From NCBI GenBank assembly GCA_031278025.1, contig JAITLF010000403.1, forward strand, positions 1-8,345: a DNA stretch of 8,345 nucleotides. Reading direction: 5' to 3'. Under the pieces are notes generated by a model, which saw nothing but the letters and a program-made list of their open reading frames with translations, searched no databases and was not told the origin of the DNA. Below, in pieces: positions 1 through 5,326 of the stretch. The DNA is from Treponema sp. GTDB lineage: Bacteria > Spirochaetota > Spirochaetia > Treponematales > Breznakiellaceae. Each line of letters starts with the position of its first letter. Within the stretch, counting starts at the first letter, position 1. The position numbers were made by a program, and so were the translations under genes.

Positions 1-72
1 GGGGGGGGGCAGTATATCGCCGGTTTTTCGCAACGGCTTCAACCAGGCGCTCATCATCGTCAACATCATCAT
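1..72 (-). CDS. Possible 5' end of an unidentified minus-strand gene, cut by the left edge
   Basis: On the minus strand an AAAAGGAG ribosome-binding sequence (83-76) precedes three consecutive ATG codons at 72, 69 and 66; the 69 and 66 starts have the best spacing (6 and 9 bases). A promoter-like pair lies upstream: TTGTTT (114-109), a 16-base spacer and TATATT (92-87). The reading starts MMMLTMMSAWLKPLRKTGDI and runs off the edge. Another minus frame, starting at a GTG at 76 inside the Shine-Dalgarno sequence, gives the acidic peptide NDDVDDDERLVEAVAKNRR; it looks protein-like but has an impossible ribosome-site spacing. The gene would follow pepF in the same direction. I cannot choose between this and the plus-strand tail without more sequence to the left. 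Confidence 0.27.
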   Translation of the reverse strand, partial: MMMLTMMSAWLKPLRKTGDILPPP

Positions 73-88
73 TCACTCCTTTTACTAA
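2..88 (+). CDS. Possible 3' end of an unidentified gene, cut by the left edge
   Basis: Reading from base 2, this frame stays open to a TAA at 86-88 and ends in a hydrophobic tail (FNQALIIVNIIIHSFY). Most codons end in C or G, as in the identified genes of the window, which favours real coding. If real, it would converge on pepF, with the hairpin at 120-137 between the two. Only 28 residues are visible and I recognise no family. The run of glycines comes from the poly-G at the very edge and may be an assembly or boundary effect. It competes with a minus-strand gene start in the same bases; the two are unlikely both to be real. Confidence 0.3.
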   Translation, partial: GGGSISPVFRNGFNQALIIVNIIIHSFY

Positions 89-105
89 TATACGGCAAAC
101 CGGGG

Positions 106-137
106 AAAAAACAATGCCCGCGGGCGAAAAAGCCCGC
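106..137 (-). terminator. Terminator-like hairpin downstream of pepF
   Basis: GCGGGC (120-125) and GCCCGC (132-137) form a perfect 6-bp GC stem around a 6-base loop. Read on the minus strand, as a pepF transcript would be, the stem is followed after 8 bases by six T residues (111-106). The gap between stem and T-run is longer than in a textbook intrinsic terminator, so the call is tentative. A second CCCGCGGG copy at 150-157 offers alternative pairing with 117-124. The plus strand has no T-run after the stem. Confidence 0.4.
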
Positions 138-189
138 TTGAACTTCTCACCCGCGGGGCAGGGTAGCGGCCCGTATCGCGCGGGAGCCC

Positions 190-2013
190 TCAACCCCGGA
201 GCGCATGTTCCAGTTCCTCCACGAGGCCGGCAAAGACCTTGCAGGCCGCTTCCACGGGGGCAGGCTCACCCATGTCTACCCCGGCGGCCTTGAGGGATTC
301 CAGGGGGAACCGGGAGCCGCCGGACTTGAGAAAGGCGAAGTAATCCTCCCGTTCCCGAACGCCGCCGGAGAGGACGCGATCCGCCAGGGCCAAAGCCGCC
401 GAGATGCCGGTGGCGTATTTGTACACATAGAAGGCCCGGTAGAAGTGAGGGATACGCAGGCCCTCAAGGTCGCTTTCTTCTTCCAGAACCATGCCGGGGC
501 CGAAGTATTTTTCCAAAAGCGCCCGGTACTCGGCGCGGAGAAGGCCGGCGGTTAAGGGGCAGCCCCCTTCCTCCAGCTCGTGGGTACGTTTTTCGAATTC
601 GGCGAACATGGTCTGCCGGTACAGGGTCGCCAGAATATCGTCTATCCGCTTGTTGATACTATAGGTCCTGAAAGAAGCTGAAGTTTCCGGCGGACGCTTC
701 ATCAGGTGCCTGAAGAGGAGTTCTTCGTTGAACGTGCTGGCAACTTCAGCTTCAAAGATGGTGTAGTTGTAGTGCATGAAGGGGTTGGACCGGGCGGAAT
801 ACCAGGAATGCATGGAGTGGCCGCCCTCGTGGGCCAGGGTAAACACGTCCCGTACGGCATCGTCCTTGTAATTCATAAGGATGTAGGGTTCCCCGGTGTA
901 GCTTCCCGCGGAAAAGGCGCCGGAACGTTTGCCCTTGTTTTCATAGCGGTCGGCCCAGCGGCCCAAAAGACCGGCGCGGAGAACCCGGACATACTCATCC
1001 CCCAGGGGAGCAAGGGCCTCGCTCACCAGGTCTACCGCACCGTTCCAGGTGGTCTTTAGCGCCGCGTTCGGCGTTAAGGGGACATAGACATCGTAGTGCC
1101 GCAGGGTATCCAGCTTGAGGACCCGCTTCCGCAGGGCATAGTACCGGTGGAGGGGTTCCAGATTTGCGCTTACCGCCGCGATGAGGTTGTCGTAGACGGA
1201 CTCGTCCACCTTGTCCGGGAACAGGGCGGCGGCCCGCGCCGAGGGGAAACCCCGTACCCGGGCCTTGATTGCGTCCATCTTGACCGATCCGCCGTAAAGG
1301 GCCGCCAAAGTAGTCTTGTGAGCGGCGAACCCCGTGTAAAAGGCCCGGTAAACCCGCTCCCGAAGATCCCGATCGCCCTTTTCCATGAACACCTGCCAGG
1401 TTGACTGGGAAATCGGGAAGGCCCCTTCAGGGGTTTCCACCGTGCCAAAGTCCATGTCCACATTGGTCAGTACCGAAAAGGTTTCGGCGGCCATGCCGTC
1501 CCCCTCCTCGTAAAGGGCAAGAAGGCGCTCCTCCCGGCCGCTGAGGATGTAGGGTTTGTACCGCAGGAGCTTTTTCAAATAGACGCGGTATTCTTTAAGC
1601 GCGGGATGGGGAAGGAACCGCGCCATATCGTCATCGGGAATGGCCTGAATTTCGGGGATTGCCCAGGCAAGCGCGGCCCGGACCCTGGCCGCAGCCATCA
1701 CAAAGCGGCCTTTCATGGCCCGCCTTTCGCTGTCCCCCTGATCTTCAGCCTCCCGGAGCTCGCTGTAGCAGGCCAGCCGTTCTTCCAGGATGCCTGCGTC
1801 CCGGGCAAAATCCAGATACCGGGCAAGGGCTTCCGGGGAAGCGCCCAGGGTCCCCCGGAAACCGGGAATGCCCTCGGCCAGCTTTTCGAAGGCGGCAAGC
1901 CCTTCGTTCCAGGCGGCGTCGTCAGAGAATAAACGGGAGAGGTCCCAGGTATCGCTAACAGCAACCTCCCCGCGAAGCGGTATTTTTACGGTAACTTTGT
2001 CTTGGTTCATCAT
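190..2013 (-). CDS. pepF: Oligoendopeptidase F, M3 family zinc metallopeptidase
   Basis: This 607-residue protein hydrolyses short peptides inside the cell and probably serves peptide recycling or turnover of cleaved signal peptides. It has no signal peptide or membrane segment. The length matches the M3B family (about 600). The helical N-terminal domain covers roughly residues 1-200 and the M3 catalytic domain roughly 200-600. The zinc site is HEGGH (H395, E396, H399) followed by FEAEVASTFNE, where E423 is the expected third ligand. The family blocks GAFSAGSYTGEPYILMNY (365-382) and IPHFYRAFYVYKYATG (521-536) are present, the latter holding the substrate-contacting His and Tyr residues. Glycine at the first variable position of HExxH is permitted, although Leu is common in PepF. 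Two ATGs in tandem (2013 and 2010) are possible starts; no well-spaced ribosome site is seen, and a promoter sits immediately upstream. The gene is divergent from the TRAP-uronate operon and has no evident functional link to it. Confidence 0.95.
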   Translation of the reverse strand: MMNQDKVTVKIPLRGEVAVSDTWDLSRLFSDDAAWNEGLAAFEKLAEGIPGFRGTLGASPEALARYLDFARDAGILEERLACYSELREAEDQGDSERRAMKGRFVMAAARVRAALAWAIPEIQAIPDDDMARFLPHPALKEYRVYLKKLLRYKPYILSGREERLLALYEEGDGMAAETFSVLTNVDMDFGTVETPEGAFPISQSTWQVFMEKGDRDLRERVYRAFYTGFAAHKTTLAALYGGSVKMDAIKARVRGFPSARAAALFPDKVDESVYDNLIAAVSANLEPLHRYYALRKRVLKLDTLRHYDVYVPLTPNAALKTTWNGAVDLVSEALAPLGDEYVRVLRAGLLGRWADRYENKGKRSGAFSAGSYTGEPYILMNYKDDAVRDVFTLAHEGGHSMHSWYSARSNPFMHYNYTIFEAEVASTFNEELLFRHLMKRPPETSASFRTYSINKRIDDILATLYRQTMFAEFEKRTHELEEGGCPLTAGLLRAEYRALLEKYFGPGMVLEEESDLEGLRIPHFYRAFYVYKYATGISAALALADRVLSGGVREREDYFAFLKSGGSRFPLESLKAAGVDMGEPAPVEAACKVFAGLVEELEHALRG

Positions 2014-2019
2014 GGTATA

Positions 2020-2048
2020 GCTATATCCTGTCTGCCGGAACCGGTCAA
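2020..2048 (-). promoter_or_regulatory. Candidate pepF promoter, possibly giving a leaderless mRNA
   Basis: On the minus strand TTGACC (2048-2043) and TATAGC (2025-2020) are separated by exactly 17 bases. Six bases follow the -10 box before the ATG at 2013, so transcription would be expected to start at or next to the A of the start codon. The only Shine-Dalgarno-like sequence, AGGA (2029-2026), is 12 bases from the ATG and would lie upstream of the transcript start. If transcription instead starts further upstream, AGGA could act as a poorly spaced ribosome site. Confidence 0.45.
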
Positions 2049-2059
2049 TAACATGCCGT

Positions 2060-2072
2060 CTGTTCAGAACAG
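2060..2072. promoter_or_regulatory. 13-bp perfect dyad, possible operator
   Basis: CTGTTCAGAACAG is a perfect inverted repeat with one central base. It lies 11 bases upstream of the candidate pepF -35 box, centred about 53 bases before the pepF start, where an activator or repressor could bind. The half-site is not one I can assign to a regulator family. Confidence 0.3.
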
Positions 2073-2107
2073 GACTGGTGCAGGTTCAGGTGCGTGCGGA
2101 AACGCCC

Positions 2108-2146
2108 CATCCGGCTGGCAAAACGGCCCATTTTGCTAGCCGGATG
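2108..2146 (+). repeat. Strong 16-bp inverted repeat in the divergent control region
   Basis: The arms 2108-2123 and 2131-2146 pair over 16 positions with a 7-base loop (CGGCCCA). Fifteen pairs are Watson-Crick. The sixteenth, G2117 with T2137, is a G-U wobble in plus-strand RNA but a C-A mismatch in minus-strand RNA, which hints that the structure is kept as a plus-strand RNA. No T-run follows, so it is not a standard terminator. It lies upstream of the identified operon promoter, so it would be outside the operon mRNA unless another promoter exists. A DNA-binding site or a remnant repeat element are alternatives. Confidence 0.5.
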
Positions 2147-2182
2147 CTCCATATCAAGGGCAGCACTCCTGGCTTACATGCG

Positions 2183-2213
2183 GGAACAGGCCCCCGCTAA
2201 GGAACAGGTCCCC
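2183..2213 (+). repeat. Short tandem direct repeat GGAACAGGYCCCC
   Basis: GGAACAGGCCCCC (2183-2195) recurs as GGAACAGGTCCCC (2201-2213), a period of 18 bases with one change. A shorter GAACAGG also occurs at 2067-2073. The first unit can fold locally with GCGGG (2180-2184) against CCCGC (2193-2197). The spacing is near two helical turns, which would suit a protein bound to one face, but no regulator is recognised. Confidence 0.3.
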
Positions 2214-2254
2214 CGGGCCTCCGATGGAATGGAGCAAAAAAATACAAAAAACAT

Positions 2255-2283
2255 TTGACGGTGGTATACAAGCATGATAGAAT
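2255..2283 (+). promoter_or_regulatory. Sigma-70-type promoter of the dctPQM-uxuAB operon
   Basis: TTGACG (2255-2260) and TAGAAT (2278-2283) are separated by an ideal 17-base spacer; each box differs from consensus by one base. An A-rich stretch (2235-2251) directly upstream could act as an UP element. Transcription should begin near 2290, giving a leader of about 45 bases before dctP. It is the only good promoter found ahead of the five co-directional genes. Confidence 0.7.
2262..2271. promoter_or_regulatory. GTATAC-centred operator-like site within the promoter spacer
   Basis: TGGTATACAA lies between the -35 and -10 boxes, where a bound repressor would block RNA polymerase. It resembles the TGGTATACCA-type dyads bound by FadR-subfamily GntR regulators such as UxuR and ExuR of hexuronate metabolism. 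Only the central GTATAC is perfectly symmetric, the flanks match partly, and no regulator gene is in the window. The assignment rests on resemblance plus the uronate genes downstream. Confidence 0.35.
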
Positions 2284-2325
2284 ACCTAAAAGACAATCCA
2301 TTAGGGGAGTCAAATAAAATTTTTT

Positions 2326-2330
2326 GGAGG
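2326..2330 (+). promoter_or_regulatory. Ribosome-binding site fixing the dctP start at 2337
   Basis: GGAGG is followed by a 6-base spacer and ATG at 2337. This start puts a lysine-rich signal peptide at the N-terminus. The in-frame ATG at 2274 overlaps the promoter and would add 21 residues ahead of the signal peptide. Confidence 0.85.
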
Positions 2331-2336
2331 AATCGT

Positions 2337-3377
2337 ATGAAAACAACAAAAAAATTGTTGTTGGGCCTTCTGATCATGGTTATTGCCGCAGGCATGGTAT
2401 TTGCCGGCGGCGGCCAGCAGAGCGGACAGGCGTCAGGGGGGCAGGCATCCGGCAGCGCAGAGGCGCCGAAGATCACTGTTACCTTTGCAGGGACCGAGGC
2501 GGCCACCACCGGCCAGAGTAGGGCGATGCAGGAGATGGCGGACAAGCTGAACGCCTCTGGCCGTTTTACCGCCGACGTGCAGGTCAACGGCGCGCTGTCG
2601 AATGACACCGATAACCTGGTAACCCAGGCGAAAACCGGCGTACCCCTGGTAATCCCCTCGGACCCCGGAAGGCTGGCAAGCCAGTTTAACATTCCGGACC
2701 TCAACATCCTGATGGCCCCCTATGTGCTGACGGACAGATCGGTATTGGACAAGTTGCCCGACACCGCCATCTTCAAAGAGTGGCAGGCCAAGCTTGAGGC
2801 GCAGGGCATCACCTTTGTCGCGGATATGTACAACGGTTTCCGCAGCTTCTACACCACCACCCCGGTAAAAACCGTGGCCGATCTCAAAGGCCTGCGGATC
2901 CGCGGCTTCGGCAACAACATCGGCAACGCCCTGGCCAAGTACCTGGGCTTCGCCAACATCGGCATTCCGTGGGGTGAAACGCTTCCCGGTATCCAGCAGA
3001 AAACCATTGACGGCTGCGAAGTTCAGGTCGCCACCGCCTACGGCGCGGCCATCTACGAAGTCGCCAAAAACCTGGCTCTGACTAACCACTACCTCCTTCA
3101 GTCGTCGTTTGTCTGTTCCACCGCGCTGCTCAACAAAATGCCCGAAGCGGACCGGAAATTCTTCCTTGACACCATTCGGGAAACTGCCTCGAAATACGGC
3201 CAGATCGTCGCGGGGGAAGAAGCCGGCTACTATCAGCAGATGAAGGACAAGGGCGTTACCGTTACCGAAGTAAGCCTGAAAGAATTCCAGGATGCCATCA
3301 ATCCGCTTTACACCAACAATGATCTGGGCTTCTCTGCAGGCCTCAAGGACCGGTTGTTCAAGGAACTGGGACTGTAG
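2337..3377 (+). CDS. dctP: TRAP transporter substrate-binding protein, DctP family
   Basis: This 346-residue extracytoplasmic protein captures a carboxylate ligand and delivers it to the DctQM permease. An N-terminal signal peptide (lysines at 2-6, hydrophobic core about 7-22) ends in MVFAGGG, with likely signal peptidase I cleavage after A23. No lipobox cysteine is present, so the mature protein should be free in the periplasm. A Gly/Ser/Gln-rich linker covers about 24-44. The DctP core is clear: DLKGLRIR (182-189) holds the arginine, R189, that in the family pairs with the ligand carboxylate; IPWGETLPGIQQKTIDGCE (210-228) is the usual block after it. Context (uxuA and uxuB in the same operon) points to a hexuronate or sugar acid such as glucuronate, fructuronate or mannonate, but sequence alone cannot fix the ligand. 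First gene of the operon, separated from dctQ by 133 bases carrying hairpins. Confidence 0.93.
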   Translation: MKTTKKLLLGLLIMVIAAGMVFAGGGQQSGQASGGQASGSAEAPKITVTFAGTEAATTGQSRAMQEMADKLNASGRFTADVQVNGALSNDTDNLVTQAKTGVPLVIPSDPGRLASQFNIPDLNILMAPYVLTDRSVLDKLPDTAIFKEWQAKLEAQGITFVADMYNGFRSFYTTTPVKTVADLKGLRIRGFGNNIGNALAKYLGFANIGIPWGETLPGIQQKTIDGCEVQVATAYGAAIYEVAKNLALTNHYLLQSSFVCSTALLNKMPEADRKFFLDTIRETASKYGQIVAGEEAGYYQQMKDKGVTVTEVSLKEFQDAINPLYTNNDLGFSAGLKDRLFKELGL

Positions 3378-3406
3378 TCTGTCCATAAACGCGGACAACG
3401 TTATGA

Positions 3407-3427
3407 CCTCGGACCGGTGGTCCGGGG
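3407..3427 (+). repeat. GC-rich hairpin after dctP
   Basis: CCTCGGACC (3407-3415) pairs with GGTCCGGGG (3419-3427) over 9 bp, one of them a G-U, with a 3-base loop. A weaker 5-bp stem (3380-3384 with 3393-3397) precedes it. No T-run follows, so it is more likely a 3'-end stabiliser of the dctP portion of the mRNA than a terminator. Confidence 0.45.
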
Positions 3428-3444
3428 CCGTCTAAAACGAAATA

Positions 3445-3494
3445 GTGAGGAGTGAGGAATTGAAGAGAAAACTCTTTCCTTACTCCTCATTTTG
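3445..3494 (+). terminator. Long hairpin between dctP and dctQ, possible partial terminator or mRNA stabiliser
   Basis: Bases 3445-3459 pair with 3476-3490 over 15 bp, with two G-U pairs that are permitted only in plus-strand RNA. Above them, after a 4-base bulge, AGAG (3464-3467) pairs with CTCT (3472-3475) around an AAAA loop. A short T-run (3490-3493) follows at the foot of the stem. The structure could stop some transcripts after dctP or block 3' exonucleases, giving more binding protein than permease, a common need for TRAP systems. The strongest stem lacks a long U-tract, so read-through into dctQM is expected. Confidence 0.6.
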
Positions 3495-3497
3495 TAT

Positions 3498-3504
3498 AAA
3501 GGGG
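3498..3504 (+). promoter_or_regulatory. Ribosome-binding site fixing the dctQ start at 3511
   Basis: AAAGGGG is followed by 6 bases and ATG at 3511. The alternative in-frame GTG at 3445 lies in the arm of the intercistronic hairpin and would add a non-conserved-looking 22-residue lysine-rich extension. Confidence 0.7.
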
Positions 3505-3510
3505 CTTTTA

Positions 3511-4002
3511 ATGCGAAAATTGTATCATGCTCTTTGCAAAGCAGAGCTTGTTATCTGCAGTGTCGGCTTCATATTCCTGGTTACCCTTGTGTTCATGTCC
3601 GCCATCCTGCGGTTCTTCCGGCTTTCTATGGCCTGGAATATCGATCTTGCCCTGTTTCTTTTGGCGTGGACCGCGTTCCTGGGGGCGGACATGGCCTGGC
3701 GGAGCGGACAGCTCGTGGGCGTTGACCTGATAACCCGCCGCTTCCCCCCAAAAATGCAGAAGGCAATCTCCATATTGATTTACCTCATTATCATGGGCGC
3801 CCTGGTTCTTATCGCTGTTTTCGGTGTCAGGCTTGCCCTGGTTGAACGGGTACGGACCTACCAGTCTATACCGATACCCTATTCTTTTATGACCATAAGT
3901 CTCGTGATTGCCGCCCTGTCGATGATTATCTCGACCATCCTCAAGATAAAGCGTTGCGTTGTAGATTTTAATAAAAAAGAAACAGAAGGAGGTGCGGCAT
4001 GA
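3511..4002 (+). CDS. dctQ: TRAP transporter small permease subunit, DctQ family
   Basis: This 163-residue inner-membrane protein is the small subunit that pairs with DctM to form the TRAP permease. Four membrane helices are visible at about 12-34, 43-63, 86-108 and 124-144, the standard DctQ topology. The conserved stretch LLAWTAFLGADMAWRSGQLV (50-69), leading into VDLI, matches the family pattern of a Trp/Phe-rich helix end followed by a polar loop and a Val-Asp-Leu motif. A basic tail (KIKRC and KK, about 145-156) fits the cytoplasmic side. The start at 3511 is chosen for its ribosome site and because the helices then begin at a normal distance from the N-terminus. The stop codon overlaps the dctM start by 4 bases (ATGA at 3999-4002), which implies translational coupling and equal amounts of the two subunits. 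Confidence 0.9.
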   Translation: MRKLYHALCKAELVICSVGFIFLVTLVFMSAILRFFRLSMAWNIDLALFLLAWTAFLGADMAWRSGQLVGVDLITRRFPPKMQKAISILIYLIIMGALVLIAVFGVRLALVERVRTYQSIPIPYSFMTISLVIAALSMIISTILKIKRCVVDFNKKETEGGAA

Positions 4003-5288
4003 CCTTGCTGCTTATCGCTTTTGTTGTTTTCCTGGTACTGGGAATGCCCATTGCCTTTGTTATCGGCATCGCGGGTTTTGCGTATTTTTCTTCCGTGGAG
4101 TACCTTAACTTCGAGACCGCCACCCAGATGATCATCTCCCAAAGCCAGTCCTTCGCGTTCCTTGCCGTACCTTTCTTCATCTTTGCGGGGAATCTGATGA
4201 ATGTGTCGGGCATCACGAGCCGGCTTCTGGGCCTGGCGCGGCTTCTTACCCGGCGGATGTATGGCGGCACGGCCCAGATTTCGGTGGTAATGAGCACCCT
4301 GATGGGCGGCGTGTCGGGATCGGCTACCGCCGATGCCGCGATGGAAACCCGTATCCTGGGGCCGGAAATGATGCGCATCGGGTACAACAAGGGTTATATT
4401 TGTTCGGTAAACTGCGTTACGGCGCTGATCACCGCCACCATCCCGCCGAGCCTGGGGCTTATCATCTTCGGCTTTGTGGGCGAAGTTTCCATCGGGCGGC
4501 TTTTTGCCGCAGGGCTTATCCCCGGCATTTTGATGATGACCTTTCTGATGGCCACCACCAGCATCACTTCCCGGATCAAAAAATACGATCCCCCCCGGCA
4601 GGACGCGCCGAAACTTAGCATAAAAGAACTCGGTGCCAACCTGAAGGAATCTGTCTGGGCGTTGCTCTTCCCGATTATCCTTATCGTGGGAATCCGCTTT
4701 GGGGTGTTTACCCCTTCGGAATCCGGGGCCTTCGCCGTGATCTACGCCCTGATCATCGGTAAATTCGTCTACAAAGAGCTAACCTGGAAAAATTTCAGAG
4801 AAGCCCTGATTACCACCATGAAGGACAACGGCGCAATCATGCTGATCATTGCCATGTCCGGACCTTTCAGCTACGCCATCACCTGGGTAAAGGTGCCGGT
4901 GATCCTGAGCGGTCTGCTCTTCGGCATCACCGAAAATCCCCAGATCATGGTACTCATCATGATTGGCTTCCTCTTTATCACCGGCATGTTCGTGGACAGC
5001 AATGTGAACTTCCTCCTCTTAACCCCGATTTTCCTGCCTATGGTAAAGAGCGTGGGCATAGACCCGGTGCACTTCGGCGTACTCATGGCAACGGTGGTAA
5101 CCCTGGGGGTAATGACTCCGCCGATTGGATCCGCCCTGTATACGGTGTGCGGCATCATCGACTGCCCGGTGGAAGATTACACCAGGGAGAGCCTGCCGTT
5201 CCTTGGGGCGGTGCTCCTGGAGTTGGCTATCCTGGTGTTCCTGCCCGGTGTGGTGCTATGGATACCCAATATGATATTCGGTACATAG
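3999..5288 (+). CDS. dctM: TRAP transporter large permease subunit, DctM family
   Basis: This 429-residue multi-helix protein is the transport channel of the TRAP system, driving ligand uptake with an ion gradient (normally Na+). The length and hydrophobic profile fit the family's 11-13 membrane segments. Family landmarks occur in order: GNLMNVSGIT (64-73), MGGVSGSATADAAM (102-115) in the first half, IPPSLGLIIFG (148-158), GVFTPSESGAFAVIYAL (235-251), PIFLPMVKSVGIDPVHFGVL (343-362) and MTPPIGSALY (372-381). The SGSATAD and TPPIG segments correspond to the re-entrant, ion- and substrate-contacting regions of the two halves. AAGGAGGT (3986-3993), 5 bases before the ATG, is the strongest ribosome site in the window. 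The uxuA gene follows after 38 bases. Nothing appears truncated. Confidence 0.94.
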   Translation: MTLLLIAFVVFLVLGMPIAFVIGIAGFAYFSSVEYLNFETATQMIISQSQSFAFLAVPFFIFAGNLMNVSGITSRLLGLARLLTRRMYGGTAQISVVMSTLMGGVSGSATADAAMETRILGPEMMRIGYNKGYICSVNCVTALITATIPPSLGLIIFGFVGEVSIGRLFAAGLIPGILMMTFLMATTSITSRIKKYDPPRQDAPKLSIKELGANLKESVWALLFPIILIVGIRFGVFTPSESGAFAVIYALIIGKFVYKELTWKNFREALITTMKDNGAIMLIIAMSGPFSYAITWVKVPVILSGLLFGITENPQIMVLIMIGFLFITGMFVDSNVNFLLLTPIFLPMVKSVGIDPVHFGVLMATVVTLGVMTPPIGSALYTVCGIIDCPVEDYTRESLPFLGAVLLELAILVFLPGVVLWIPNMIFGT

Positions 5289-5326
5289 GGCCGGACAACT
5301 TTTACGATTTATAAGGAGTATATACC

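Noticed and set aside
706..1059. Plus-strand open frames inside pepF (also 205-555, 1096-1404 and 1606-1958)
   Set aside because: All are antisense shadows of pepF, without ribosome sites and with no family features.
2274..2336. Upstream ATG start for dctP
   Set aside because: It overlaps the -10 region of the promoter and would place 21 residues ahead of a well-formed signal peptide; the GGAGG-backed ATG at 2337 is better.
2014..2336. A known riboswitch class in the control region
   Set aside because: The leader from the predicted transcript start is only about 45 bases and A/T-rich, too short and unstructured for a known riboswitch; the strong hairpin lies upstream of that start.
2433..3398. 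Long minus-strand open frame of 321 codons opposite dctP
   Set aside because: It lies almost wholly antisense to a clear DctP gene, has no ribosome site or family resemblance, and is explained by the codon bias of dctP.
3445..3510. GTG start for dctQ
   Set aside because: It lies in the arm of the intercistronic hairpin, whereas the ATG at 3511 has its own ribosome site and gives a normal DctQ N-terminus.
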